Positions 38,772 to 47,516 of a stretch of 64,000 nt of DNA are shown piece after piece. How positions within the stretch are numbered: position 1 is the first letter of the stretch; each line of letters begins with the position of its first letter. The position numbers were made by a program, and so were the translations under genes. The stretch comes from Candidimonas sp. (lineage in GTDB: Bacteria; Pseudomonadota; Gammaproteobacteria; Burkholderiales; Burkholderiaceae_B): positions 1 through 64,000 of the forward strand of contig SCRC01000063.1 of assembly GCA_004297945.1 (NCBI GenBank), read 5' to 3'. The notes under the pieces are model-generated. The model was not told the DNA's origin, searched no databases, and saw only the letters and a program-made list of their open reading frames with translations.

Positions 38772-39521
38772 TCAGGCCGGGTCGGCGATCAGTGTATTGA
38801 CCAGGCGTCCAATGCCTTCTATTTCGGTCACGACTTCGTCGCCAGGATTCACATTGACGATGCCGTCGGGTGTTCCAGTCAGGATTAGGTCTCCCGGCGA
38901 CAGCGTCATGAAACGGCTGAAGTATTCAATTAACGCGGGTATATCAAATACCATATCGCGCGTGTTGCCGCGCTGGGTTTCGACGCCGTTGACCGTGGTG
39001 CGCAGATTCAGGTTCATGGGATCGGGCACGTCGTCGCGTTCGACCAGCCAGGGCCCCAAAGGAGTGCATGTGTCGCGGCTTTTAACGCGCAGATTGGGGC
39101 GATACCAGTTTTCCAGGTAATCGCGTAGCGCATAGTCGTTGGCCACCGTATAGCCGGCTACATAATCATAGGCCTGTTCACGCAATACCTTGCGGGCTGT
39201 GCGACCGATCACGACCGCCAGCTCGCATTCGTAATGCATGAAGGCGATATCGGTCGGGCGCAACGTTTGTGCGCGATGGCCCACAAACGTATTGGCCGCT
39301 TTCAAAAATCCCAAAGGCTCTTCGGGCGCCTTGAACGCCAGTTCTCTAGCGTGATCGGCATAGTTGATGGCAAGCGTAAAGGTGGTGCGCGGCTCTATCG
39401 GCGGCAGCCAGCTGACTTCGTCCTGGGACACCGTGCGGCCGTCAGCCAACCGTAGTTGGCTACTGCCGGCATCGGTGGCCAGGTGACTACGCTCTTGATA
39501 GCGAACGCGGGCATGTTTCAT
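38772..39521 (-). CDS. hpaG2: Homoprotocatechuate degradation isomerase/decarboxylase, HpaG subunit 2 (FAH family)
   Basis: The 249-residue fumarylacetoacetate-hydrolase-fold protein has metal-binding HYECELAVVIGRTARKV (Glu residues) and a C-terminal GDLILTGTPDGIVNVNPGD. In many species HpaG is one protein with two FAH halves. Here the halves are separate genes, with this one as the C-terminal-like half. It decarboxylates and isomerises 5-oxo-pent-3-ene-1,2,5-tricarboxylate to the HpaH substrate. Confidence 0.88.
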   Translation of the reverse strand: MKHARVRYQERSHLATDAGSSQLRLADGRTVSQDEVSWLPPIEPRTTFTLAINYADHARELAFKAPEEPLGFLKAANTFVGHRAQTLRPTDIAFMHYECELAVVIGRTARKVLREQAYDYVAGYTVANDYALRDYLENWYRPNLRVKSRDTCTPLGPWLVERDDVPDPMNLNLRTTVNGVETQRGNTRDMVFDIPALIEYFSRFMTLSPGDLILTGTPDGIVNVNPGDEVVTEIEGIGRLVNTLIADPA

Positions 39522-39544
39522 TGCATGTGTTTCCGTGCGAACCG

Positions 39545-40240
39545 TTAAAAAACTGGAGCTACAGTCAAGCGATTAACCAGGCTTCCCAGCGGCGCGATCC
39601 TGATTTCAAAGCGCTGGCCTGCGCGAGCCCGCGGCGCGTCGACTGGCACACCGATCAATAGGATGTCGCCGCAGTCCAGACTCATGAACTGGGTCACATC
39701 GGCAATCAGCTTGGCCACGGGACGGATCAGGTCACCGGTATGCGCTTGCTGTGCGAGCCGGCCGTCGATATACACCTCGATAGTTAGGTCATCGGGATCG
39801 ACGATCTGGGCGCGTGGCGTCAGCTGCGCGCCGATGGGGCAGAAGCCGTCACGGCATTTCTGTTTCATGGGTGGGCGGAAATAGCTGGCGTGGGGCACAG
39901 ACAAGTCGGCTACGATCCGGTAGCCGGCCACGTAATCGAGCGCATTCGTTGCTTTGACGCGAGTGGCTTTCCGCTCGAATACTAAGCCTACACAGGCGCC
40001 GATTTCGACCTCGGCGACATCTGAAGGCAATACTATATCGCTATCACTCTCGGCATAAGTATTGGCCGGTTTGATATACAGCACCGGCGCTTTTGGGGTT
40101 GCTTTGTAGGGAGTCTGTTGCGCTGCGTCGCCAAGCTGCTCCAGTGCCTGCCGGTAATTGAGCAGTGTGCCTACAACAGTGCGCGGCCGGGCTTCAGCGG
40201 GCCAGTCGATTAGACTTGCGTAATCCAGGGGGCGAGTCAC
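39545..40240 (-). CDS. hpaG1: Homoprotocatechuate degradation isomerase/decarboxylase, HpaG subunit 1 (FAH family)
   Basis: The 231-residue FAH-fold protein corresponds to the N-terminal half of fused HpaG. It carries VVGTLLNYRQALEQLG, APVLYIKPANTY (FAH substrate loop), SDVAEVEIGACVGLVF (metal Glu) and GDILLIGVPVDAPRA. It partners with HpaG2, whose gene starts 23 bases downstream. It is encoded directly after hpaF. Confidence 0.88.
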   Translation of the reverse strand: MTRPLDYASLIDWPAEARPRTVVGTLLNYRQALEQLGDAAQQTPYKATPKAPVLYIKPANTYAESDSDIVLPSDVAEVEIGACVGLVFERKATRVKATNALDYVAGYRIVADLSVPHASYFRPPMKQKCRDGFCPIGAQLTPRAQIVDPDDLTIEVYIDGRLAQQAHTGDLIRPVAKLIADVTQFMSLDCGDILLIGVPVDAPRARAGQRFEIRIAPLGSLVNRLTVAPVF

Positions 40241-40252
40241 GTTAGGATTTCC

Positions 40253-40654
40253 TTACTTGTATTCAGCCCGAGCTTTGAGATACGTACGGTAGTTGCTGTT
40301 TTTGTAGCTCAAGATCGGATCGGCTTCTTCGATTTGCATGGTAATACCCAGCGGGCGGCTCGCCATAATCGGCGCCAGAGCCCTTTGCAGCGCAGCGAAA
40401 ATCCGTTCGCCAGCCTGTTTTTTTACGGTTTCTTCGCGACCATGTCCGATTTTAAGCGTGACATGCACGAACGCGTTATCCGGGTGCCCGTCTGCGATCA
40501 GGTAGTCATCGATACGGATTGCGCGGGTGCGTGCGCCGGCCAGGGGGAAAACGCTGCCGTCGTCGATGGCGACGTTCTGGATGGTTTTCATCAGCGATCC
40601 GACATTGAGCTCGGGCCGCAGATTGGCAGAATATTCGATCCAAATATGCGGCAT
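40253..40654 (-). CDS. hpaF: 5-carboxymethyl-2-hydroxymuconate isomerase
   Basis: The 133-residue tautomerase-fold enzyme starts MPHIWIEYSANL, with the catalytic N-terminal proline of the 4-oxalocrotonate tautomerase superfamily directly after Met. It converts 5-carboxymethyl-2-hydroxymuconate to its 2-oxo isomer, between HpaE and HpaG. It is first in the hpaF-G1-G2-H-I operon. It has a consensus promoter and a palindromic operator just upstream. Confidence 0.93.
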   Translation of the reverse strand: MPHIWIEYSANLRPELNVGSLMKTIQNVAIDDGSVFPLAGARTRAIRIDDYLIADGHPDNAFVHVTLKIGHGREETVKKQAGERIFAALQRALAPIMASRPLGITMQIEEADPILSYKNSNYRTYLKARAEYK

Positions 40655-40675
40655 GTCCGGCCTCTTGGGAATGTA

Positions 40676-40716
40676 ATTAACATGTTAATATTATAGAGAA
40701 TAGATTGGGGTGTCAA
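40676..40716 (-). promoter_or_regulatory. Promoter and palindromic operator of the hpaF operon
   Basis: On the minus strand, a consensus TTGACA (40711-40716) and a consensus TATAAT (40690-40695) are separated by 15 bases. The 14-base palindrome ATTAACATGTTAAT (40676-40689) directly abuts the -10 box. Its arms ATTAAC/GTTAAT are identical to those of the palindrome before hpaE, so HpaR probably represses both arms. Confidence 0.72.
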
Positions 40717-40780
40717 CGGATTTAGGCTGCGCGGTTTGTCGAATACACTTGCGCTACACGGATCTGACTGGAGATGCCAA

Positions 40781-41281
40781 TTGAGCGATGAATACAGTGC
40801 CGACCGGGAAGAAACAGTTTTAAAAAGCTTGTTCAGTTTTCAAGTCAGACGATTCAATGTGTTGTATACGAGAGCTTCAACACTCATTTACAACTCTGAT
40901 TTTGATCTCAAATTGAATGAATGGCGTGTATTGGCTGCGATTATGACGTATGGAAACGCCGCTTTATCTCTGGGCCGGTTGGCGCAGGAAGCTGGACTGG
41001 ATTATGGCTTGGCATCTAGGCTGGTTGGCTCCTTGGTTCAAAAGAAGCTTGTTATACGAAGGCCATGTGCCGATGACGCTCGCTCGCGAGTGCTGAAGGT
41101 GACTTCAAAGGGCAGGCGGCTTGCGTCGGAAGTGTTAGACGTAGCCTGTGCGCGAAACAAAAACCTTACACAAGACTTGTCGGACGAAGAAGTTCAAATG
41201 CTCAACAAGGTTATGAACTCGCTTATTCAAAGGGCCGAGATTATGTTGTTCGACGAGCTGGAAAAGCGGTGCAAGGACTAG
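40781..41281 (+). CDS. MarR-family regulator of the inserted module
   Basis: The 166-residue protein starts at a TTG at 40781 with GGAG seven bases upstream; the ORF-track TTG at 40736 has no ribosome site. MarR winged-helix marks are LKLNEWRVLAAIMTYGN, LAQEAGLDYGLASRLVGSLVQKKLV and the wing RRPCADDARSRVLKVTSKGR. It is not the hpa regulator, which lies at 47517. It diverges from hpaF and is convergent with the sulfatase gene. Base composition is visibly AT-richer than the hpa genes. The ligand is unknown. Confidence 0.85.
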   Translation: MSDEYSADREETVLKSLFSFQVRRFNVLYTRASTLIYNSDFDLKLNEWRVLAAIMTYGNAALSLGRLAQEAGLDYGLASRLVGSLVQKKLVIRRPCADDARSRVLKVTSKGRRLASEVLDVACARNKNLTQDLSDEEVQMLNKVMNSLIQRAEIMLFDELEKRCKD

Positions 41282-41298
41282 TGGGCTACCCCATCGAG

Positions 41299-42870
41299 TT
41301 ACGCCACATTTTTAGCGTAGGGGCTGGTTTCCGATAGAGTGATGGTAGCCCTGATCATTTGTTCCATGAGCTCGCGAACAGTCTTGTCGCTGGCCTGGGC
41401 CCACAAGTTGTCGTATTCCCACGGATCGTTTTGATGATCGTAGATTTCTGCCCATTCCACGCCATCATAGACGCTCAGACGATGCTGCGCGGTGATCAAA
41501 GTGCGCATGCGTACGCGATTTGCAAATCCTAATGCTATGCGCTGGCCTTCTTCCTCGACAAGGACCGATTCGCGAATCTTGTCCGCTTCATTTTTGATCA
41601 AAGGCAGCATGGAATAGCCTTGCATTCCGTTATAAGCGGGTATTCCGGCTCGTTCCAGAATGGTGGGGGCAATGTCTATAGTGCTTAGCAAGGAGTCGTT
41701 GCATGCTTGTGCGGAATGCAGAGGATCCGACCAGATGAACGGGCTGCGAATTACGCTGCGATAGTGCAAGGGCCCTTTCCAAAGCAGTTGGTGATCACCC
41801 ATGAAATCTCCGTGATCGGTGGTGAAGATTATCACAGTATTCGAACCCAGGCCCAGCGCTTTCAGTGTATCTAGAATGCGCCCGACCTGGAAGTCAATAT
41901 GAGCGGTAGAGCCATGAGAAAGTGCGACCGCCTCGCGGGCTTCCTTTTCGCTCGCAGCAAAAACTCCGGGCGTTGACTTGATGGCATGGCCAGCATCGCG
42001 CTGCGCGCGCAGCCAAGCCAGATGTGGGGGTGGCCTACAGACTCTGTAAAAAGTTTCTGGCAGTTCGATCCCATCTGGGCGGTACATGTCCCAATAGTAA
42101 CCAGGCGGAGTAAACGGATGGTGCGGATCAGGAAACGAGCAATACAGGAAGAAGGGCTGTGTTTTGTTGACCTGTTCCTGAAGGTAGTGGATAGTTTTGT
42201 CTGCGATCCAGGCAGTCGGATGCAGTTCCTGCGGTATCCGGGTGCGCCAGGCCTGACGATACGTGCTCAATTTACACTCAGGCGTAGGTAGGGCGTGCTC
42301 AGGGCCGGATATCCCTGCTATGCCCGGATAATGAGTTTGCAGCCAACGCCAGTAATGGCCGTGTAAACGGTCGCCGTGGCCGTTGGCCAGGGCGACGTCG
42401 GTGAAGCCGTAAAACGGCAAATCCATGCATGGTTGATCGGGAGAGTCCCAGAACGAGGGCGATTCCTGCTTGTAGTTGCCCTTGGCTTCCTGGTGCGCCT
42501 GCGCTGCTGCCCGATCTTCGGCGCGAACGGGCCACTGAGGCGGCTGATCGGTCATGTTTTGCAGGTGCGACTTGCCGGTTATTATGGTGCGGTAACCATG
42601 AACCCTGAGCGTCTCCACAAATGTGTTAGCGCCTAGTGATAAGGGAATGCCATTGTGGCGAACGCCGTGTCGCGAGGGCATGCGTCCGGTCATTAGGCTG
42701 GCGCGGTTGGGCATGCAGATCCCGCTGGCAACGTAAAGATTTTGAGAGCGCCACCCACTTTTGGCCAAACCGTCTATATTCGGAGTGAGCAGGATCGGGT
42801 TGTCATAGCAGCTCAAATGGGTGGCAGGCAACTGGTCGGCGATAATGAACAGGAAATTCGGTTTGAACAT
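41299..42870 (-). CDS. Type I sulfatase
   Basis: This 523-residue arylsulfatase/choline-sulfatase-like enzyme hydrolyses a sulfate ester. The formylglycine signature reads GICMPNRASLMTGR, with Cys near 52 in C-x-P-x-R. Metal ligands are visible as FIIADQL (Asp near 12) and TTDHGDFMGDHQLLWKG. No signal peptide is present, so it is cytoplasmic and needs imported substrate. A formylglycine-generating enzyme was not seen in the window. It follows the Bug receptor on the minus strand. An aryl or alkyl sulfate is likely but the substrate is unknown. Confidence 0.88.
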   Translation of the reverse strand: MFKPNFLFIIADQLPATHLSCYDNPILLTPNIDGLAKSGWRSQNLYVASGICMPNRASLMTGRMPSRHGVRHNGIPLSLGANTFVETLRVHGYRTIITGKSHLQNMTDQPPQWPVRAEDRAAAQAHQEAKGNYKQESPSFWDSPDQPCMDLPFYGFTDVALANGHGDRLHGHYWRWLQTHYPGIAGISGPEHALPTPECKLSTYRQAWRTRIPQELHPTAWIADKTIHYLQEQVNKTQPFFLYCSFPDPHHPFTPPGYYWDMYRPDGIELPETFYRVCRPPPHLAWLRAQRDAGHAIKSTPGVFAASEKEAREAVALSHGSTAHIDFQVGRILDTLKALGLGSNTVIIFTTDHGDFMGDHQLLWKGPLHYRSVIRSPFIWSDPLHSAQACNDSLLSTIDIAPTILERAGIPAYNGMQGYSMLPLIKNEADKIRESVLVEEEGQRIALGFANRVRMRTLITAQHRLSVYDGVEWAEIYDHQNDPWEYDNLWAQASDKTVRELMEQMIRATITLSETSPYAKNVA

Positions 42871-42896
42871 GGTTGTAGCTGATCCGGCGCCATTGT

Positions 42897-43880
42897 TTAA
42901 TCGACCTGGCTACCCGATTTTTTAATGATGTCGGCCCATCCTGCCTCGTCTTTTTTCAGAAATTGATTCAGCGCGTCAACGCTCATAGGATTGGCCTGAA
43001 GTCCTATGTCTGCCAGCTTTTTTCGAAAGGCTGGTATCTTCAACAATCCGTTGATATTTTTGTTGAGCAGTGCAACGATGGCTTTCGGTGTGTTGGCCGG
43101 AGCAGCGATGCTTTGCCAAATTTGCAGGTTCATGAAAGGAAAGCTGTCCGTGATGGGCGGCACGTTTGGCAAAGTGTCCAGCCGCGTTGAACCGCTCACG
43201 GCAAGAGCTTTGAGTTTCCCCGCTTTGATTTGAGGAGTGGCAATGGCGGCGTCAAGGAACATGAAATCTACTCGTCCCGACATTACCGAGGTCATCGCTG
43301 TCGGCGATCCTTGAAACGGAATATGCGTGATATTTAGTTTTTCATGCGATTTAAGCAGTTCCATCAATAAGTGATGTCCGGTTCCACTTCCCGGTGAAGC
43401 AAATGTGTATTTCCCCGGATTCTTCTTGGCTAGCCCAACCAACTCGACTGCCGTGTTTGCGGGAAAATTCGGTCGCGCGACGAGGATGAGGGTAACGTTG
43501 CCCAGCATGGCTACGCCGGTCAGTTGGTTTGATCTGAACTTGGTGTGTTTATATAACGCGGGCGAGATGCTAAGCGTCGTGGTGGTGGCCACCATGAGCC
43601 GATATCCATCCGGCTTATCCTTGGCCACTTGTTGTGCGGCCAGCAGTGTTCCTGCCCCAGGTTTATTTTCGACGATAAACGATTGTTTCAGTTTCCCAGA
43701 GAGCTGGTCGGCAATAAGCCGCCCCAGGTTGTCTGTGAGCCCTCCAGGTGGGAACGGCACGATTATGGTGACTGGCCTGTTCGGGTAAGCGGCGTCGGCC
43801 GAGTAGGCGGGTGCGGCGTTTACCAAAACAGAACAGCCCGCTATGAATATAAACAGTTTGATTAATTGCTTGACAACCAT
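42897..43880 (-). CDS. Bug-family tripartite tricarboxylate transporter receptor (orphan)
   Basis: The 327-residue periplasmic binding protein has a Sec signal (FIFIAGCSVLVNAAPAYSADA). Bug marks are YPNRPVTIIVPFPPGGLTDNLGR near residue 32, GAGTLLAAQQVAKDKPDGY and the C-terminal helix pattern. Bug proteins bind carboxylates or aromatic acids with a two-carbonyl-oxygen mode. No TctA/TctB membrane partner is encoded nearby, as is usual for the expanded orphan Bug set of Alcaligenaceae. Its neighbours suggest a sulfated or sulfonated acid as ligand, which is inference only. Confidence 0.88.
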   Translation of the reverse strand: MVVKQLIKLFIFIAGCSVLVNAAPAYSADAAYPNRPVTIIVPFPPGGLTDNLGRLIADQLSGKLKQSFIVENKPGAGTLLAAQQVAKDKPDGYRLMVATTTTLSISPALYKHTKFRSNQLTGVAMLGNVTLILVARPNFPANTAVELVGLAKKNPGKYTFASPGSGTGHHLLMELLKSHEKLNITHIPFQGSPTAMTSVMSGRVDFMFLDAAIATPQIKAGKLKALAVSGSTRLDTLPNVPPITDSFPFMNLQIWQSIAAPANTPKAIVALLNKNINGLLKIPAFRKKLADIGLQANPMSVDALNQFLKKDEAGWADIIKKSGSQVD

Positions 43881-43891
43881 GATTGTCTCCT

Positions 43892-44863
43892 TTAACGCTC
43901 GAATTCACGTATGGGCTTTGGGCGGCTCGTATTTGACGCCTGCTTGCCGTCGGGCAGGGCGTCTACGGCTTCTTTTTCATAAAGGCCACTTACGCCCACC
44001 ACGTTGTCTCCCGCGACGGTTACACGCTCCATGGTGCGGCGCTGCGGGTAATAGTCATGAGGCGCGTAGTGCTGAACAGACCTGTTGTCCCACATGACAA
44101 CGGTGTTGGGTTCCCATTTGACCCTAAGTTGATACTCAGGAATGGCGGCGCGACTGTAGAGATGGTTGAGAATGGCTTCACTTTCATCGGCGCGCAAGTC
44201 TCGCAATTGCAACGTAAATTGCGGGTTTACATTCAGGATTCTGCGTTGAGTGACTGGATGGACCCGGACTACCGGATGCCAGCGCTTGGGGTATTCGATT
44301 TCCAGCTCTCGCAATTTTTTTTGATGTTTTTCGGAACTGGTGAACAACGGCCTCCAAGGTTTGAAGTCATGCAGTGCTTCAAGGCCGTGTATATATTGTT
44401 TCATTCGCTCGGACAAGCCTGTATAGGCCGCTGTCATACTCGAAAAAAGGGTGTCGCCACCATATTCGGGCACCACTCGAGCGCGCAGGATTGTTCCCAG
44501 CGGAGGGTTCTTGCGGAAGGTTTCATCTGAGTGCCATTGGTCTGTAAGCGCTGGTGGATTGTCGGCGCTGTAATCAAGGACTATGACTTCACGTTTGTCA
44601 TCCAGATTAGGTGAAAAAGGATGAGTGGACAATTTTCCGAAAAGGCGGGCAAATGCCATTTGTTGATCTAGCGTAATGTTCTGATTGCGCATCACAATAA
44701 CTTGGTGCTCAACGAGAGCGCGGTGGACAATATGAAAGTCCGCTTCGCTTAGCGGCTGGCTCAGATCGATATTGTGCAGTAGTGCGCCGATATTGCCATT
44801 GATGCGTTGGACAGTGATATCGGAATCGACAGAGGCCTGTTGCATCGTGATATTTCGTGACAT
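43892..44863 (-). CDS. TauD/TfdA-family Fe(II)/2-oxoglutarate dioxygenase
   Basis: The 323-residue enzyme has the facial triad HSD (His near 111, Asp near 113) in QWHSDETF and a distal His in NRSVQHYA. A 2-oxoglutarate-binding Arg follows in RRTMERVTV. Family members hydroxylate a carbon next to S or O and thereby cleave taurine, alkyl sulfates (AtsK) or aryloxyacetates (TfdA). With a sulfatase and receptor beside it, an alkylsulfatase or aryl-ether cleavage role is plausible. It is first in a minus-strand unit with the Bug and sulfatase genes. Confidence 0.87.
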   Translation of the reverse strand: MSRNITMQQASVDSDITVQRINGNIGALLHNIDLSQPLSEADFHIVHRALVEHQVIVMRNQNITLDQQMAFARLFGKLSTHPFSPNLDDKREVIVLDYSADNPPALTDQWHSDETFRKNPPLGTILRARVVPEYGGDTLFSSMTAAYTGLSERMKQYIHGLEALHDFKPWRPLFTSSEKHQKKLRELEIEYPKRWHPVVRVHPVTQRRILNVNPQFTLQLRDLRADESEAILNHLYSRAAIPEYQLRVKWEPNTVVMWDNRSVQHYAPHDYYPQRRTMERVTVAGDNVVGVSGLYEKEAVDALPDGKQASNTSRPKPIREFER

Positions 44864-44911
44864 GGTAGGTGTCTCCCTTGCTACGGTCTTGGCCTTGAAT
44901 TTTTTACTATA

Positions 44912-44963
44912 AATTCATTGTTGTGTTAAGTATTATTCAATTATTTGATAATGTCAATGAATT
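44912..44963 (-). promoter_or_regulatory. Promoter of the tauD-like operon with flanking inverted repeat
   Basis: On the minus strand, TTGACA (44952-44957) and TAATAC (44930-44935) are 16 bases apart. A 9-base inverted repeat, AATTCATTG and CAATGAATT, brackets them at 44912-44920 and 44955-44963. The MarR protein at 40781 is the natural candidate to bind here; this is inference from location. Confidence 0.5.
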
Positions 44964-45004
44964 GATTTCCCGAGGCCGTAGCATGCGGATATGGCGGAGG
45001 TGCA

Positions 45005-45048
45005 TTGACAGACACTTGAAAAAAACAGATCATTAACTAGTTAATGAT
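45005..45048 (+). promoter_or_regulatory. Promoter and 20-bp palindromic operator upstream of hpaE
   Basis: TTGACA at 45005-45010 is followed, at -10 distance, by the perfect 20-base palindrome ATCATTAACTAGTTAATGAT (45029-45048). The operator covers the -10 region, fitting repression. The inner arms ATTAAC/GTTAAT match the operator before hpaF. HpaR is the expected ligand-responsive repressor. Confidence 0.75.
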
Positions 45049-45104
45049 ATCCGGCCTTGGCCGCCGGTGATTTCAACCGACTGCGGGGCAACAAGGAGAA
45101 TAGT

Positions 45105-46571
45105 GTGAGCATCAAACATTGGATCAATGGCAAAGAGGTCGACAGCAAAGGCCGGTTCACCACTTACAACCCGGCTACCGGAGATGCCATAGCCGAAGTC
45201 GCGGCCGGCGGCGAGACGGAAATCGAAGCCGCAGTGGCGGCCGCCAAGGCGGCCTTCCCCAAGTGGGCCAACACGCCGGCGGGCGAACGTGCACGCCTGA
45301 TGCGGCGCCTGGGTGAACTGATCGACCGCAATGTGCCGGAACTGGCCGAGCTTGAAACCCGTGATACGGGCCTGCCGATTTCCCAGACCCGCAAGCAACT
45401 GATTCCGCGCGCTTCGCAAAACTTCAATTTTTTTGCTGAGGTATGCACGCGCATGAACGGCCACTCCTATCCGGTTGATGACCAGATGCTCAACTACACG
45501 CTGTACCAGCCGGTGGGCGTGTGCGCCCTAATTTCGCCCTGGAATGTGCCGTTCATGACAGCCACTTGGAAAACCGCGCCATGTCTGGCGTTGGGCAACA
45601 CGGCCGTGCTGAAGATGTCTGAGCTGTCGCCGCTTACGGCCGATCAGTTGGGGCGGTTGGCCCTGGAAGCCGGGATCCCGCCAGGCGTATTGAACGTGGT
45701 GCAGGGTTATGGCGCGACCGCTGGCGATGCACTGGTGCGCCACCCGGATGTGCGTGCCATTTCCTTTACCGGTGGTACGGCCACCGGCAAGAAAATCATT
45801 GTCCATGCCGGCGGGGTCAAAAAATTTTCTATGGAGCTGGGCGGCAAATCGCCCGTTTTAGTATTCGACGATGCCGATGTTGAACGGGCGCTGGATGCCG
45901 CCCTGTTCACCATTTTTTCGCTCAATGGCGAACGTTGCACCGCAGGTTCGCGCATCTTTATCCAGGAAACGGTATACGACGATTTCGTGCGCAAATTTGC
46001 CGAGCGCGCCAATCGTCTGGTGGTGGGCGATCCCTTAGATGAAAAAACCAATTTGGGCTCCATGATTACGCGCCAGCACTGGGAGAAAGTCACCGGGTAT
46101 ATTCGACTAGCCGAACAGGAGGGCGCGCGCATATTGGCAGGTGGCGCCGACAAGCCGGCGGGCCTGCCTGCCTATCTACAGAAAGGTAATTTTCTGCGCC
46201 CGACGGTGCTGGCAGATGTCGACAATCGCATGCGCTGCGCACAGGAAGAAATCTTCGGGCCGGTAGCTTGCCTGCTGCCTTTCAAAAACGAAGAAGACGG
46301 CCTGACTCTGGCCAACGACATCAAGTATGGTCTGGCTTCATATATCTGGACTAACGATATCGGTCGTGCTCATCGTCTGGCACGCGGCATTGAAGCCGGA
46401 ATGGTGTTTATCAATAGCCAGAACGTGCGCGATTTGCGCCAGCCTTTTGGCGGCACCAAGGACTCAGGCACCGGCCGCGAGGGGGGTGAATACAGCTTTG
46501 AGGTGTTTGCTGACGTCAAGAATGTATGCGTGTCCATGGGCAGCCATCATATTCCTAGGTGGGGTGTGTAG
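45105..46571 (+). CDS. hpaE: 5-carboxymethyl-2-hydroxymuconate semialdehyde dehydrogenase
   Basis: The 488-residue aldehyde dehydrogenase starts at a GTG at 45105, six bases after AAGGAG; the family N-terminus SIKHWINGKEV supports this. Catalytic marks are the general base in MELGGKSPVLVF and the nucleophile in NGERCTAGSRIF (Cys near 287). The NAD site reads SPWNVPFMTATWK. It oxidises the ring-cleavage product of HpaD. It is first of the plus-strand hpa arm, with hpaD 63 bases downstream. Confidence 0.94.
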   Translation: MSIKHWINGKEVDSKGRFTTYNPATGDAIAEVAAGGETEIEAAVAAAKAAFPKWANTPAGERARLMRRLGELIDRNVPELAELETRDTGLPISQTRKQLIPRASQNFNFFAEVCTRMNGHSYPVDDQMLNYTLYQPVGVCALISPWNVPFMTATWKTAPCLALGNTAVLKMSELSPLTADQLGRLALEAGIPPGVLNVVQGYGATAGDALVRHPDVRAISFTGGTATGKKIIVHAGGVKKFSMELGGKSPVLVFDDADVERALDAALFTIFSLNGERCTAGSRIFIQETVYDDFVRKFAERANRLVVGDPLDEKTNLGSMITRQHWEKVTGYIRLAEQEGARILAGGADKPAGLPAYLQKGNFLRPTVLADVDNRMRCAQEEIFGPVACLLPFKNEEDGLTLANDIKYGLASYIWTNDIGRAHRLARGIEAGMVFINSQNVRDLRQPFGGTKDSGTGREGGEYSFEVFADVKNVCVSMGSHHIPRWGV

Positions 46572-46634
46572 GTTTCACCGCATCTGGTGCATTGGATCTG
46601 CAGACACGGCCGGCGATCGGCATGGGAGACTGAA

Positions 46635-47483
46635 ATGGGAAAATTATCGTTGGCGGCCAAGGTCACGCACGTGCCGTCCATGTATCTGTCCGAACTACCC
46701 GGTAAGCATCATGGTTGTCGCGACGCCGCCATACAGGGGCATCGTATTATCGGTCAGCGCTGCCGGGAGCTGGGCGTGGATACACTGCTGGTTTTCGATG
46801 TGCACTGGCTAGTCAATGCGGGCTATCACGTTAATTGCAATCATCGTTTTGCCGGAATTTACACTAGCAATGAATTGCCACATTTCATTAAGAATATGGA
46901 GTATCAGTATTCTGGCAATCCCGAGCTGGGCCGACTGATTGCCGAGGTGGCAAACGCTCACGGGGTAGGCACGCGTGCCCACGAAATCGATAGCCTTGAG
47001 CTGGAGTACGGCACGTTGGTGCCCATGCGCTACATGAACTCAGATCAGCATTTCAGCGTGGTTTCAGTGGCTGCCTGGTGTGCCTGGCACGATCTGCAGG
47101 AAAGCCGCCGCTTTGGCGCCGCCGTGCTTGAAGCCATAAATCGCAGCGACAGCAATGTGGCCGTACTGGCGAGCGGTTCGCTATCGCATCGTTTCAATGA
47201 CAACGGTCGTCCCGAAGAGTCCATGCACCAGATCAGCCGTGAATTTTTTCGCCAGGTCGATTTGCGCGTGGTCGACTTGTGGCGCCAGGGCGATTGGAAA
47301 ACCTTTTGCAGGATGTTGCCTGAATACGCCGATTTGTGCGTAGGCGAAGGCGGCATGCACGACACGGCCATGCTGCTGGGCTTGCTGGGTTGGGACAGCT
47401 ACGCTAGGCCAGTCGAAATCGTGACCGATTACTTTGCCAGTTCGGGCACAGGCCAGATCAACGCCATATTTCCGCTCCCCTAG
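46635..47483 (+). CDS. hpaD: 3,4-dihydroxyphenylacetate 2,3-dioxygenase (homoprotocatechuate, class III extradiol)
   Basis: The 282-residue enzyme starts at the ATG at 46635 (MGKLSLAAKVTHVPSM). It belongs to the LigB-type class III extradiol dioxygenases. Fe ligand and catalytic residues lie in KVTHVPSMY, LLVFDVHWLVNAGYHV and ASGSLSHRFND. It cleaves the ring of homoprotocatechuate, the entry step of the hpa meta pathway. The 4-hydroxyphenylacetate hydroxylase genes hpaB and hpaC are not in this window. Confidence 0.93.
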   Translation: MGKLSLAAKVTHVPSMYLSELPGKHHGCRDAAIQGHRIIGQRCRELGVDTLLVFDVHWLVNAGYHVNCNHRFAGIYTSNELPHFIKNMEYQYSGNPELGRLIAEVANAHGVGTRAHEIDSLELEYGTLVPMRYMNSDQHFSVVSVAAWCAWHDLQESRRFGAAVLEAINRSDSNVAVLASGSLSHRFNDNGRPEESMHQISREFFRQVDLRVVDLWRQGDWKTFCRMLPEYADLCVGEGGMHDTAMLLGLLGWDSYARPVEIVTDYFASSGTGQINAIFPLP

Positions 47484-47516
47484 CCTCCGGACGCTGGCCG
47501 ATGATGAGACGCGCCG

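Noticed and set aside
40781-41281. MarR gene next to hpaF as HpaR
   Set aside because: The gene at 47517 matches HpaR much better in length and N-terminal sequence. The one at 40781 belongs to the AT-richer inserted module.
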